From assembly GCF_051106095.1 (NCBI RefSeq), contig NC_135783.1:193024947-193088946 (forward strand): 64,000 nucleotides of DNA, read 5' to 3'. Below are positions 10,535-22,117 of this stretch, piece by piece. Position 1 is the first letter of the stretch. Each line of letters starts with the position of its first letter. A model generated the notes under the pieces. It worked only from the letters and a program-made list of their open reading frames with translations. It ran no database searches and had not been told where the DNA came from. Source of the DNA: Pogona vitticeps. Its lineage: Eukaryota > Chordata > Lepidosauria > Squamata > Agamidae. The position numbers and the translations under genes were made by a program.

Positions 10535-13500
10535 TCAATCTTCAGGTCTTCTTGATAAGGCGTCAGCAACACAGTTCACTGACCCTCTGACCACCTTCAC
10601 TTCAAAGTCATAGTCCTGTAGGTTTAAAGCCCACCTCATAAGTTTGCTATTGTGGCTTTTCATTGTCTTTAACCATTGCAATGGTGAATGGTCAGTACAC
10701 AGAACAAAATGTCTTCCCCAGATGTAAGGCTTGGCCTTCTGGATCGCGTAGACTATGGCCAAACACTCCTTCTCCACGGTTGCCAAATGTCTCTCACCTT
10801 TTTGAAGTTTCCTACTCAGGTAGGATACTGGATGCTGGTCACCATTCTCATCCTCCTGGCACAGAACTGCTCCTACCCCGCTGTTAGACGCATCGGTGTA
10901 GATGATGAACTCCCGGTCGAAGTCTGGAGCACGCAGGACAGGATAGTTGATTAACGCCTCCTTCAACCTCTGGAACGCCGCCTCACAGTCGCTGGTCCAC
11001 GGGATGCGGTCATCAGCCTTCTTCCTCGTCAGATCGGTCAGCGGAGCCGCAATCTCGCTAAACCTCGGGATGAACTTTCTGTAGTAGCCCACCAACCCAA
11101 GAAATGATTTGACTTTTCTCTTGGTGTTGGGTCTAGGCCAATCACGAACAGCTTCTATTTTGGCCTCCAGGGGTTTTATCATTCCTCCCCCTACCATGTG
11201 ACCCAAGTATTTGATTTCTGGGCTACCCAGCTGACACTTGCTGGCCTTTACTGTTAGCCCTGCTGCACTTAACCTCTGCAGCACTAACTCCAGGTGTATC
11301 AGGTGATCTTCCCAGGTATTACTGAAGATCCCTATGTCGTCAATGTAGGCCACTGTAAAGTCACTGAGCCCTGCCAAGGTCTGGTCCATCAGCCTTTGGA
11401 ATGTGGCTGGTGCATTTCTGAGACCAAAGCTCAGGACTCGAAACTCATAGAGACCAAAAGGGCTGCAAAAGGCAGTCTTTTCTTGATCCCTGGGATCAAT
11501 TCTTAATTGCCAATATCCCTTTACCAGGTCCAATGATGAGATGAACCGACAACCCCCTATGGTTTCGATCAGGTTGTCTAGCCTGGGCATTGGGTAGGCA
11601 TCAGGAGTGGTTACACGGTTTAATTTCCTGTAATCGACACAAAACCTAATGCTCCCATCAGGCTTGTCCACAAGGACTATCGGAGAGGACCAAGGACTAG
11701 AAGAGGGGACGATTATGTTCTCCCTCAGCATTTCGTCCAGCTCCTTCCGCACCTTGTCCCTGTAGGGTCCCGTTACTCGGTATGGGGATACTGCCTGTGG
11801 GGGTGCATCCCCTGTGTGGATCCGATGCATCACTCCCTTCACTATCCCCGGCTTGTTGGAAAACACCTGTTGATATTTACTAAGCAGCATTTTTAGTTCT
11901 TGCTGCTGGTCTTGGGTGAGTGCAGGACTGATCTTTACCTCCTCTGGGTTGTATTTTACTTCCCCTCTACCCTCCCAGAAGGGCAATTCAGCTTCCTCAC
12001 TCTCAGCTGCTTTTATAGCAAATAGAACCCTCTGTTCCCCTCTGTAGTAGGGTTTTAGGGCATTCACATGAACCACCCTCCTTGCTTGGTTCTCCTCCTG
12101 CTCTATTAGGTAGTTCAGGTCTGACATCTTGGAAATGACCCTATATGGTCCTGCCCATTTGAGCTGCAGTTTATTCTCTCTGCAGGGCCTAAGCCAAAGC
12201 ACTTCCTCCCCTGGGTCAAAGTGCCTCTCTCTAGCTTTGTGGTCATACCATGTTTTCTGTCTGACCTTCTGAGCTTGCAGGTTTTCTGCTGCCAGCTCTA
12301 GATTTCTCCTTATGTCATTCATCAAGGTGTCTATGTATGTCACAACGTCTTGTGGGTCATCCTGGGTGATCTGCTCCCAATCTTGCTTGATCAAATCAAG
12401 GGGCCCTTTCACCCCTAAGTGTGCAGCAGACATGTCAGAGTGACCCCTTTGTAAGATCATGGGGCGATACTTTTCAGGTACCACCAGCTGACTTCTGATC
12501 CCATCTCCCCCTTTTGAGATATTCCTCAGGGTCTCTCTATATAAAATCCCCTTTTCCTCCAGAAATCTCACTGGGGTTTCAGGTGTTAGCTGAGCGTCAG
12601 TCACCTGTTCAAAACACTTTTGGAGAGTGGCGTCTGCCTTTTGCTCCTGTCCAAATCTGCTGTCTGTGGTTAAGGTTTCCACCACAGCTTCTGAACTCCC
12701 CTCTGCTTCCGTCTCTGGCTCATCATTACCCCCCTGAACTGTCCCCGTGGTGGCTTGTGAGCGTGTAATCACTAGCACCCGTTTCACATGTTCAGCCAGG
12801 TCATTTCCCACGAGCACGGCTGCTGGCAGAGTAGATGAAATCGCTAGCCGCCAAACGCCCCTCCAGCCTTGAAAGTTGACAGGTACCTCAGCTACTGGCA
12901 GAGAGATTACCTGCCCCTCAATCCCTGCCACCTTCATGCTCTCATTTGGGATTATAAACTCCCGAGGAATAATATCTGGATGGCACAGGGTTACCTGGGA
13001 ACAAGTGTCCCGCAGCCCCCTATACTGACGGTCAAGTATTCCTACGTCCACCCCGGCTGTCTCAAACAACTGAGAATCTGTTTTTATCAGCAAGCAGCGC
13101 TTTACCTCTATAAGAGGACCATTTTCCTCAGCCTGCTCAGCAGAGGTAGCTGTTCCAGACTGAGTAGCCATGGCAACAGGCTCCCTCAGTGACACTGAGC
13201 CTTGCTCTTTCTGGACACAGAACACAGCTTTTGGCTTGGTCCCACTAGAATTCTGAGGCACCATTCCTTTTAGCTGCTTTAATTTCTCACACTCTGAGAT
13301 TAGATGACCCTTTCCCTGACAAAAATAACATTTTCTGGTGTATTTTGATTCTCTCTCATCTTGTTTTGGTTTTCCCTCCAAAATCTGAGGTCTTAGTTTC
13401 ATGTCTGAGGGCTTCCCTTCACCATGGGCCCCTCCCCCTTGCTGGCTTTTCCCTGGTCCCTGAGAGTACTTGCTGTAGGTTTCTTTGGATTTACCTACAG

Positions 13501-14338
13501 ATTTCCCCTCACCCAAGGGCTTTCTTATTTGGGAAATAAAATCCGCGATCTCTGCGGCTGCTGCCACAGATTTTGGTTTCCTTTCCCTCACCTGGAATTT
13601 CAATTCCCCATGCAGGACTGAATAGAACTGTTCCAGTGCTATCAAATCTTTAAGCTGCTCATAGGTCTCTATCCCCTCCTGCGATAGCCATTTCTCAAGC
13701 AGCCTCACCAATTGGGCCCCCACTTGGGTAAAAGTCTGTTCTGGTTTTTTTGTGAGGGACCTGAATCTTTGTCTCAGCTGCTCTGCATTTATTCCATGTC
13801 TGGCAAACACCAGTTTTTTAAACTCTGCAAAATCTTTCATCAGTTCCTCAGGCATCTCGGCATAAACCTCAGCCAGGCTACCACTGATTAAAGACCGCAT
13901 GATGGTCATCTTCTCAGTTTCCCTCACTGAGAAGTCCACAAACGCTCTCTCCACTAAGGAAAAGAACACCTCAGGACAATCTCCCTTGTGGTACACAGGG
14001 AATTTCTTCAGGTCAGCCTTAGACAATTGGCCTCCCTCCGAATCCCTATTATTATTATTGTTCTGGTTCATCAGTTCCAATTTTTTTAATTCAAACGCCA
14101 TTTTCTCCCTCTGCAATTCCCTCTCCATTTCCATTCTCTCTCTCTCTAATCTTTCTTCTTTTTCCAACTGCCTCATCCTCAATTCATGCTGTTGGGCTAT
14201 GAGCAATTTTCTGAGCTCTGGGTTCTGCTCTCCTGTGCTGTCACCTTGCACTGAGCCAAATTCATCCTCAGAACCTTGGTCAATCTGGGGGTCTTTCACT
14301 TCACTCATGTCTGCTACTTGGCTTCGAGTCAAGGGCAT
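10535..14338 (-). mobile_element. gag-pol frame of the LTR element (1267 codons)
   Basis: Parts in order, with rough residue numbers: a charged, coiled-coil-like gag start (QLEKEERLERERMEMEREL, about 55-80); gag body; CCHC zinc knuckle CYFCQGKGHLISEC (about 336-350); protease-like region (about 400-530); integrase-type zinc-binding and C-terminal segments (about 600-780, with LQLKWAGPYRVI); reverse transcriptase with CVDYRKLNRVT and YIDDI (about 850-1030); RNase H with YTDASNSGVGAVL (about 1145 on). Integrase segments placed before RT recall the Gmr1 group of Ty3/Gypsy elements, not the usual gypsy order. A fossil element, not a host gene. Confidence 0.9.
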
Positions 14339-14775
14339 AATCCCCCCTCAGAACAGGCTGCTTTAAAAAGTCAAGCCTCAAAATAAAACGACCACTTTTT
14401 TCCTTCTTGCCTCAGAACCAGCTCTCCCCAGAGATTGCTGCTGTTCTTCAGCACTAACTTGCAACAGTATCGAGTCAGAGCCTACCCCCCTCTGCTGGGC
14501 CTCTCAGCTGGCAAGCTAGCTCGCTGTTGCTACGCAGTTTTGCCTCAGCTTTTTCCCGCCAAAACTAGGCTGCCTCAGAGCACCTTAATCTAAGTCTCCC
14601 CAGTTGGCACGTTCTTCTACTAGCGCACCTCCCCGTGAGGTACACCTAGAAGATTACCTACGCGCCTCAGACTGTCCCTGACTAGACCCCCCTTGCTCTG
14701 GGCACACTTGCCAAGGCTTTGCTGGACCACTGGACAACTGGACCAGTCGTATCCCACACGCTGGACACCAATCAA

Positions 14776-15304
14776 TGTGACAAACCCAGACCTACTGGGA
14801 TATGTCACACAGTTACACTAAGCTGCCACCAACCATTCCCTTTAAGAAGTCACACAGACCAGGGATGGATTTTTAAACAATAAAAGAATAAGGTTTATTT
14901 TAAATACAAACAGGGTAAATAAAACAATCAGGTGAATAAATAAAGTAACGTGGCTTAGTTTCACTCATACACACACACAGTTTGGTTCACCTAGAACCTT
15001 AACTTAAAGCACAGACCCTGAACCTATCAGTTCTGGCTAACCAACAGACACCTGAACCTATCAGGTTGGTACTCTGACACACAGTAGTACCCTGTCTGAC
15101 ACACAGACTCCCACAACAGCTTCTTCTTCCCAGCTGCTGCTTCGTCACAACCCAGTGTCTCCCAGTGTCTCTCTTCACCACACAGGCATCACATTTATAT
15201 ACAGTACAGCCCCTCCTCCTGATGTCCCGCCTTCCACTCCCCATAGGATGGAACTTTCCCTCCAAACCCATGACAGACAGGTAACATCAGTGCTGTATGT
15301 AACA
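14776..15304 (-). repeat. 5' LTR of the intronic LTR element
   Basis: Right-hand copy of the same repeat, equal in length to the left copy. It is followed in the element's direction by the primer-binding-site-like sequence and the leader (14339-14775). Confidence 0.93.
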
Positions 15305-15576
15305 CATAGGTCCCACCAAAGGTATACAAGCAAGACAAGAGGCACAAGAAAAGAGGGAACATGGCCTGTGGCTACACTGGCTGAGGATTCAGGGAATTTT
15401 AGGTCCTAAAAGTAACTCTCCCAAACTTTGATCAGAACAAGGGGATGTTTTGTCAGCAAGATCACCTTCCTTGGCTCCTCCACCTGCCTTGGACAGAAGT
15501 GCTTGGACTGAACCATTCATTTTACTTCCCCTGGCCGGTGGCTGAGGCTAGAATGCGCTTCCCGTTGTGGGTGGGT

Positions 15577-15650
15577 GGTTGGTTGGTTGGTTGGTTGGTT
15601 GGTTGGTTGGTTGGTTGGTTGGTTGGTTGGTTGGTTGGTTGGTTGGTTGG
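15577..15650. repeat. (GGTT)n microsatellite
   Basis: About 18 uninterrupted GGTT units, 0.27 kb upstream of the CALCRL exon at 15922. The G-rich strand is the CALCRL sense strand. Long translated frames here are pure repeat artefacts. Confidence 0.98.
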
Positions 15651-15921
15651 GTTTTTTGCAGTCTGAAGCTGACTGGCAGTTAGGAGATGAGTTCCTTTGG
15701 ACAGAGAGGAAGAAATAAGCTTCTTGAGTCATGGTCTGGCCAAGAGATGGGGCCTAGCTTTTCTTCCCTTGCCATGATGCTGCCCGTTGTCGATGAGGGG
15801 GATGCAGCACTTCAGGAGACCGTGTTTCCATCATGGCTGAGGCCACAGTCTTGCTGTCCTTGGTTTTACAGTCACAGAATGTAGAAATCTTAGTAAAGAG
15901 CATGTCCTTTCCTGTTTACAG

Positions 15922-15982
15922 GATTCCCACTCATTCCTGCCTGCATACACGCTGTAGCGAGAAGCATATATTTCAATGACAA
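15922..15982 (+). CDS. CALCRL: CALCRL coding exon: TM4 to extracellular loop 2 (61 bp)
   Basis: This exon is too short to be seen as an open frame; it was found by looking for the sequence joining WGW-G to the CW motif. The acceptor TTTACAG ends at 15921 and the donor GTAAGT starts at 15983. It completes the split glycine and reads FPLIPACIHAVARSIYFND, ending two bases into an asparagine codon. The 61-bp size is the size expected for this class B exon. It encodes the end of TM4 and the start of extracellular loop 2. Confidence 0.95.
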
Positions 15983-16104
15983 GTAAGTTGTAACAAAATT
16001 CATTCTGCCAAGGTGTCACAATTTTTGATATATCTATAGTTCTATCTATATAGAAGGGCAGACTAATTTCCTTCCTTAAATCTGATTTTTTTTCTCTTCT
16101 GCAG

Positions 16105-16171
16105 CTGCTGGATCCGTTCAGACACTCATCTATTGTACATTGTCCATGGTCCAATTTGTGCTGCTCTCTTG
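16105..16171 (+). CDS. CALCRL: CALCRL coding exon: extracellular loop 2 and start of TM5 (67 bp)
   Basis: The acceptor CTTCTGCAG ends at 16104, after a 122-bp intron, and the donor GTAGGA starts at 16172. One base completes the asparagine codon; the rest reads [20 protein letters not shown] and two leucines. It contains the Cys-Trp pair of extracellular loop 2, with the cysteine that disulfide-bonds to TM3. The exon ends in phase 0. Confidence 0.96.
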
Positions 16172-17961
16172 GTAGGAGCTTTTAAATAAGAACATATTGC
16201 ATTGTTCTGCTTGCCCATTTCAAAAGCAAATAACAGATAGCTGACAACAGATCCCCCATGCATGCTTATTTGGACTAAAGCTCCTGTACCCATGGAGTGT
16301 TGACCACCAGGGGTAACCTAATGTCTCCAGTGGCTTGAGGCAGTAGTAAATTCTTTGCTCTAGCCTCTTTATGCAACCCCACCCAGCGCCTGTCTGCCTA
16401 TACAGTGCATTACTCACAGCCCCCTGTGCCATGTGGCCTCTGCCCTCCTTCTTGTCTCCTTATTCACTTTGTGGGGTTCTTCCTGCTGGCCTGAGGTGCC
16501 ATTGTGTTGGTCCTTCACCCTTCAGTAATAGGCACAGAGGGAAAGGAAGAGAAGGGAAAGCAAACAAAACAGAAGAGCCACTATCACTGCGGGAGAGGGC
16601 GGGAGGCTAAGGGTGGTAGGGGAATCAGAAAGAGAGGCACAATGGGCTATAAAGGGGGAAAGGTAAGCTGCTGTGAATGGGGAAATCCGTTCCAATTGTC
16701 AGTAGGGCAGAATTTGCTGCCCTTCTACCTCCTCACATTCTACTGCCTGAGACAACCACTTCATTGCCCTGATTGTTTGGCCAGCCGTGGCCCCGGTTAA
16801 GTCTGCTCCATGAGATAATAACCTAAGAAGTTATGATTCAGATTGAAACATTTAGTATATGACACAATCATTTATTTTGTCCAGGTTCTATCAAAAACAC
16901 AGGCTGGTGACGTCGTGATAAGTAAGCCAAGGGCACAAACTCTGTTGCTGAGCCCCTGTTCACACCCCGCCTGTAAAGAGAAGTCAAAGAAAAATCCAAA
17001 AATAATGGGCTTGCACCCTCACCAATCTGTTAGCATAGATTGATAACACTGGTGTTTGGAAAAGTGTTTTTTTTTTAAGGCAGTTAGATGATTCTAGATT
17101 TTATAGTCCAGAAAAGAAATTCCCCAAGCTCTAAATAAGGCACTAGATATAGTCCAGACAGATAACTTCCTTGCCTATTTCTGCATCTTCTGCCATGATT
17201 AAGGACTGGCATGTCCCTTGTTTATGCTCTTGCACTCTCTTCTGAAACAGGCCTCACTTTTCTGTCCATATGAAATCTGCCTTTATTTTTCCTTTCCACT
17301 CCCATGAAAAGTCGCAGAGCTGTATCTTAACAGTACTGTCACGCTAAAGCAGTGGTCAATAGGCCTAAATATTTGTGCCTCAGCTCTGAAATGCGTAGCT
17401 CCCAAGACTATTGCGTGGAGCAAGTGGAGAAGTAAGGAGTCATGGAATGTTAATTTTAACCTAATTAGGAAGGGTGTGCTGTTAAATGTGCAGTATGATT
17501 AAGAGGCAAATAAGTGATCTTCAGTCTCATTGAATCCCATGTGAGCAAATGAAAGGCTTTACTCAGCTACACATATTGAAAATTTGGTCATAGTTTTTGG
17601 GAAGAACAGAAAACTAGCCAAACTTACGGCAAACAAAATATACTTCATTCAGGGTTAACGCATACAGCATAGCATAATGAACCTGCTTAAAGTGGTAGAG
17701 ATATTTTCCTTTTTGTCAGGGACTTGAAGGCCAGCTCCTTCATCTTAAGCAGTGACAGGTTTTGTGCTAATTTATCATCTGTTTTAGAAACAGTAGTCTT
17801 GTTCCCACAGAGATATTCCAGGCCCCTTTCTAGGATGTTGAGCTTCCCTCATGAAGGAAATGATTGGCTTAGCAAGTGCTATTTGACATGAGAGCTTGGC
17901 ACCTTGTTTGTTATTTAATTAAGGCAAATAATTAGTAGATTATTTTTTATTTTCCTTGCAG
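16172..17961 (+). other. CALCRL: CALCRL intron (1.8 kb)
   Basis: Standard GT and AG ends. No repeat family recognised inside. Confidence 0.85.
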
Positions 17962-18180
17962 GTGAATCTCTTTTTCCTCTTGAACATCGTTCGTGTTCTG
18001 ATCACCAAGCTCAAAGTTACCCACCAGGCCGAATCCAACCTCTACATGAAGGCTGTCAGAGCCACCCTCATTCTAGTGCCACTTCTTGGCATTGAGTTTG
18101 TACTCTTTCCCTGGCGACCAGAAGGCCGGATCGCTGAAGAGATTCATGACTATGTGATGCATATCCTTATGCACTATCAG
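17962..18180 (+). CDS. CALCRL: CALCRL coding exon: TM5, intracellular loop 3, TM6, extracellular loop 3 (219 bp)
   Basis: The acceptor TTCCTTGCAG ends at 17961 and the donor GTATCA starts at 18181. The 73 in-frame codons begin [16 protein letters not shown] (TM5), then the basic third loop, which couples to G protein, then TM6 with [16 protein letters not shown], and end MHILMHYQ at the start of TM7. The PLLG motif in TM6 is the conserved class B helix-kink motif. It is close to mammalian CALCRL throughout. Confidence 0.97.
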
Positions 18181-19455
18181 GTATCATGTCTAAAGATGTC
18201 GTTGCCGTTTTCAGGGGTTCATTGCTAAGCTTCCTGCAAAATGAGTGATAGGCACATTTTAATCACTCCCATATCCAAACTTCAAATGTGGGCCTTGACA
18301 GGTTTCCCAGTGTTTCTTTCTGGTATAATGAATTTCCTGGTATTTTTTTTTAAACGAATGCTATGAATTTTCACATCATCTCGATGTGCAGTGCAGTTCA
18401 CTAGGTGCTTTTTGTCCCAGAGAAATTCAACCAGTGGAGAAATTTTTCAAAGGATCTGAAAGGGCAGTAAAAATACTTACTTAGTCCTTGATCCACATGG
18501 AGGCTTTCCTTAGTACCTAGTATCTTGGCAGGGCCACCGGTAAGAAGGAGCTCCTTGCAGGCCCTGTCGATGGCAGATTTGGCCCTGTTCTTTTACTTGT
18601 TTGTAAATGGTTCTTCTTCCCAACCTACAGCATTGTTGTGTGGCTAAGCAGATTTGCCACAGAGGCAAATTCAGAGGGAGTCTGTTTCCAGAATGAAGAA
18701 CGACAATTTACAGACAAGAAAACAAACAAGGCACCAGACCTGCAGTTTCATCAGGATGCAAAGGGCCAGCAAGAGAGAAGTCAACTTTGGGGCTCAGTTT
18801 TAGCTAACCCAAAGCAAATGGGAATATATCTGCTTTGATTTGGTCCAAATTATTTGTCTTACAAATGATCTGCTTTGAACCAAGCCCACACACTTCAATC
18901 TGTGTCCTAATATTATGAAATATTTACATATATTTGTATTTGTTCAAGTAGTTTAAAACCCATGAACATGGGGGAAATGAAGTGGTCTGACCTGCAAAAG
19001 GTGTAATACTCAGTGGCATTGCCCATTTGCTCAATCTCCAGTCTGCTGGCATATCTACTCTTTTCTTTCTTTCCTACTAAACAGTTCCGCTTTATGGCAC
19101 AAGAAGTTCCTCCTTAAGCTTTTGTCTCTTCCCAACATGAATCTTTGGGTGGGATGCAGGGAAGAACCAGCAGCAGGGCGTCGCTAGCTCCCCCTCACCT
19201 ATTGCAACTCCTACATCTCTCAGTCTGTTGATTGAGAGATGTTATGGATCGCATGGAATGATAGACGGGACAGTAAAATGGAAGGGGTTGAGCAGAACTG
19301 TCTTGCCCATGTGGAAAGCCCTTCCCATTCAAGCTCAGCTCCTTTGGACCTAATCAAAGCCGTTCAGTTTTTTTCTTCTCTCTCTCATCATATAGTGATG
19401 CTAATGCTATGTTTTTTTTTTAAAAAAACTGAAAATATCTTGTTTTATTCTGCAG
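18181..19455 (+). other. CALCRL: CALCRL intron (1.3 kb)
   Basis: Standard GT and AG ends, with a good polypyrimidine tract at the 3' side. Nothing else recognised. Confidence 0.85.
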
Positions 19456-19497
19456 GGCTTGCTGGTGGCCACAATATTCTGCTTCTTTAATGGAGAG
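19456..19497 (+). CDS. CALCRL: CALCRL coding exon: TM7 (42 bp)
   Basis: The acceptor TTCTGCAG ends at 19455 and the donor GTACAG starts at 19498. The 14 codons read GLLVATIFCFFNGE, the class B TM7 signature, and 42 bp is the standard size of this exon in the family. It is in phase 0 at both ends. Confidence 0.96.
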
Positions 19498-21020
19498 GTA
19501 CAGTTTACAAATTTATTTTGCTCTTGGACAGGTTTCGGGAATTCTTTGAAATCAAGTGACTTTAAAGTAGGCCTAGTCTGAGAATAGCCAAACCTTTAAA
19601 GAAATTCCTTATCACTCACCTTAATGTGACAAAGAACCCATGAGCATTTCTTTTTGTTTGTTTTTCAATAGCAGGACATGTATTTTGCTTCGTTCTGGAG
19701 TGCACTACATATGAAATAACATATAGGGTCAGACCTGTTGGGTCTGGATGCTACCTCATAGCAACTAAACATGTGCCCTAAAAGGTATTTTAAAAACTCC
19801 TGTAGGTTCACAAGGTGGAACTGAGCATTCTTTTAAAAGGCAGGTTGTCTCATCAAGGAATGCTTGGCAAGCTGGCCACATTTTTTAAAGAAAATCAGGA
19901 TTAAACAACTTGAGGTGGATCCAGTGTTCACCCGCAGTGCCTTCAAGCAGGCCGCCTTATTGCCTAGAAACAGCAATAAGGAAGTAAGTACATAAATAAA
20001 CTTTTTAAAATGTCCAATGAGAATCAGAAAATTAGAGGTAAAGGCCCAGCGTCTTTTGGTTTGGGGCAGTGCCCCGACCAGTCTTACGTAAAAGATGCCA
20101 GTCCACAAACAAACAAAACTTCATTCACCATACTTTTTATATCACACATGCACAAAAATGAAAGGCTCCAAGGGAGCCACAAAATGGCCTTGTGGGCCAC
20201 ACGTGGAGCAGAGACTGTGCTTGGTCCACCTCTGAGCCAGATGAAGATGGCAAGCCATTTGCGTGGTGTACTCACCACGTGGCACTTCCATTGCCACCCG
20301 GGTGGTTGCAGAACAAGTATTTTAGCATGGCAAAAAAAAAGAATGAAAACCCAGACTGTTCCCTCCCTGTTGTGTACTGTCACCTTCACCACAAACAGTT
20401 GATACTTAACACCTTCTGTTGCCACACAGAACACTTGTTTGTGCAAATTGCCATATTTTGTACCTGCACAGGCTAGGATTACTATCCCCCGTGAAGGCCT
20501 TCAGTAAACAAACCAAAATGGAGTCAAACTTTGAGCAGGGGGCCCTGTTCCTGCCACCCCTTAGCTCTATTCAGCCACCCTTACTAAAGCGAAACGGGAT
20601 ACATGAAGAAGAGGAGTGCACTCGCCCCAGCCCAACCATCCTTCATCCCATGGAGAGCCACAGTCTGGAAACCAAGCTCTGGCTTGGATCCTGAAGGAAG
20701 TTGAGGAAACTCATGGAGGCAAAGTTTCCTGCCCTCTCCCTGCAACCACCTGCACTCTTGCCTGACAAGCCTCTCCAGGAGGTTGGTGATCCCTAAACAA
20801 TGTAAGGCCAGGCGAGGAAGAGGCCTGTGAGTGGGGAGAAGAGCCAGGAAGCCTTCTTTCTGTCAACTTCCTTCACCCTTTAAGATATCTTACCTCTTTT
20901 TGTAGCTGGCCCTGCATAAACTAGGTGCAGAAGCATACCGGTGCTCCTGTTTTTTCGGGGGGTGGGAGGGAACTATTTAACATCAGACGTTATCCTTCGT
21001 ATGCTATCATCACAGTGATA

Positions 21021-22117
21021 CAGTGGTGCCTCGCACAACGATTGCTTCATACAACGATGAATTCACACAGCGATGGGTTTTTTTGAGGAATTTCCCCCAT
21101 CGTTTAACGATGTTCTCTATGGGGGAATTTCACTTAACGATGTCCCTTTTTGCTCATTTAAAAGTGTCTTAAAATGTTTGAAACCTGTTTTAAATGCTTG
21201 GATTCCATAGTGCACCTTGTGAAACATGTGCAAACTTAATTTGGTTTTGTTCTGAGTCTTCATTAATTTTTGATGATTTTTTTATTTTCCCCATTTAAAT
21301 CAATTGAATGGACAGTTCAATTCATTTAAATAGGGAAAACAAAAAATCACCAAAAATTAAGGACGACTCAGAACAACACCAAATTAAGTTTGCATAGGGT
21401 TCAGGAGGTGGGCTAACAATTGCAAGCATTTAAAACCTGTTCCAAACATTGTAAGACACTTAAAAATGAGCGAAAAGGGACATCGGAAAAGACTTCAAAA
21501 GCACTGAAGCCGGCTTCAGTGCTTTTGAAGCTCTTCCGTTTTCGCTCATTTTTAAGGGTCTTACAATGTTTGGAACAGGTTTTAAATGCTTGCAATCGTT
21601 AGCCCACCTCCTGAACCCTATGCAAACTTAATTTGGTGTTGTTCTGAGTCGTCCTTAATTTTTGGTGATTTTTTGAATTTTCTCTCAATGGAATGCATTG
21701 GACGGAAAGTTCAATACATTCCAATGAGAGAAAATTCAAAAAATCACTAAAAATTAAGGACGACTCTAAACAACATCAAATTAAGTTTGCATAGGTTTCA
21801 GGAGGTGGACTAACCATTGCAATCATTTAAAACAGTGTCCAAACATTGTAAGACACTTTTACAGGAGCGAAAAAGGACTTCGCAAAGGCATTGAAATGTA
21901 TTGAGTCGGCTTCAATACATTCCAATATAGGAAACATTGTTTCACTCAACGATGTTTCCTATGGGGATTTTCACTGAACGATGGCAATCTGTTCCAATTG
22001 GAACGGATTAACCAGTTTTCAATTCATTCCTATGGGAAATGGTGTTTCACAGAACGATGTTTCACACAACGTTGATTTTTTTGGAACCAATTAACATCGT
22101 TGTGTGAGGCACCAGTG
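21021..22117. mobile_element. TA-flanked Tigger/mariner-like transposon made of alternating inverted modules
   Basis: Termini CAGTGGTGCCTCGCACAACG and CGTTGTGTGAGGCACCAGTG lie between TA dinucleotides (21019-21020, 22118-22119), as for mariner/Tigger-type elements. The interior repeats one module of about 160-200 bp four times in alternating direction: about 21141-21300 (reverse), 21310-21510 (forward), 21511-21700 (reverse), 21715-21900 (forward). Markers are GGACGACTC, AAACATTGTAAGACACTT and GCTAACNATTGCAA with their inverses. Palindrome centres lie near 21310, 21510 and 21705. There is no transposase. The same termini occur at 29259 and 50433. Confidence 0.88.

Larger units (their letters stand above)
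9730..15304 (-). mobile_element. Young Ty3/Gypsy-type LTR retrotransposon, antisense in CALCRL intron
   Basis: Two 529-bp direct repeats, 9730-10258 and 14776-15304, each begin TGTGACA and end TGTAACA on the + strand. The 5-bp sequence CATAG flanks the whole (9725-9729 and 15305-15309). The element reads on the - strand, so the 5' LTR is the right-hand one. A primer-binding-site-like TGGTGTCCAGCG (about 14759-14770) follows it, and a purine tract (AAAGAGGGGAGG type, about 10260-10275) precedes the 3' LTR. One long gag-pol frame fills the interior. The LTRs are identical wherever I compared them, so the insertion is very recent. It looks mostly whole, with about one break judged from the parts present. 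Confidence 0.95.
2893..15921 (+). other. CALCRL: CALCRL intron of 13.0 kb
   Basis: The intron is bounded by a GT donor at 2893 and an AG acceptor at 15920-15921. It has been enlarged by a BovB-tailed SINE (3975-4327), a second SINE (5846-6086), a Charlie-like hAT copy (7869-8190), a 5.6-kb antisense LTR element (9730-15304) and a GGTT microsatellite (15577-15650). The rest shows no exon-like similarity to the receptor. Confidence 0.9.

Noticed and set aside
15577-15650. Regular repeat considered as a CRISPR-like or telomere-like array
   Set aside because: Pure 4-bp unit with no spacers; GGTT is not the vertebrate telomere unit.
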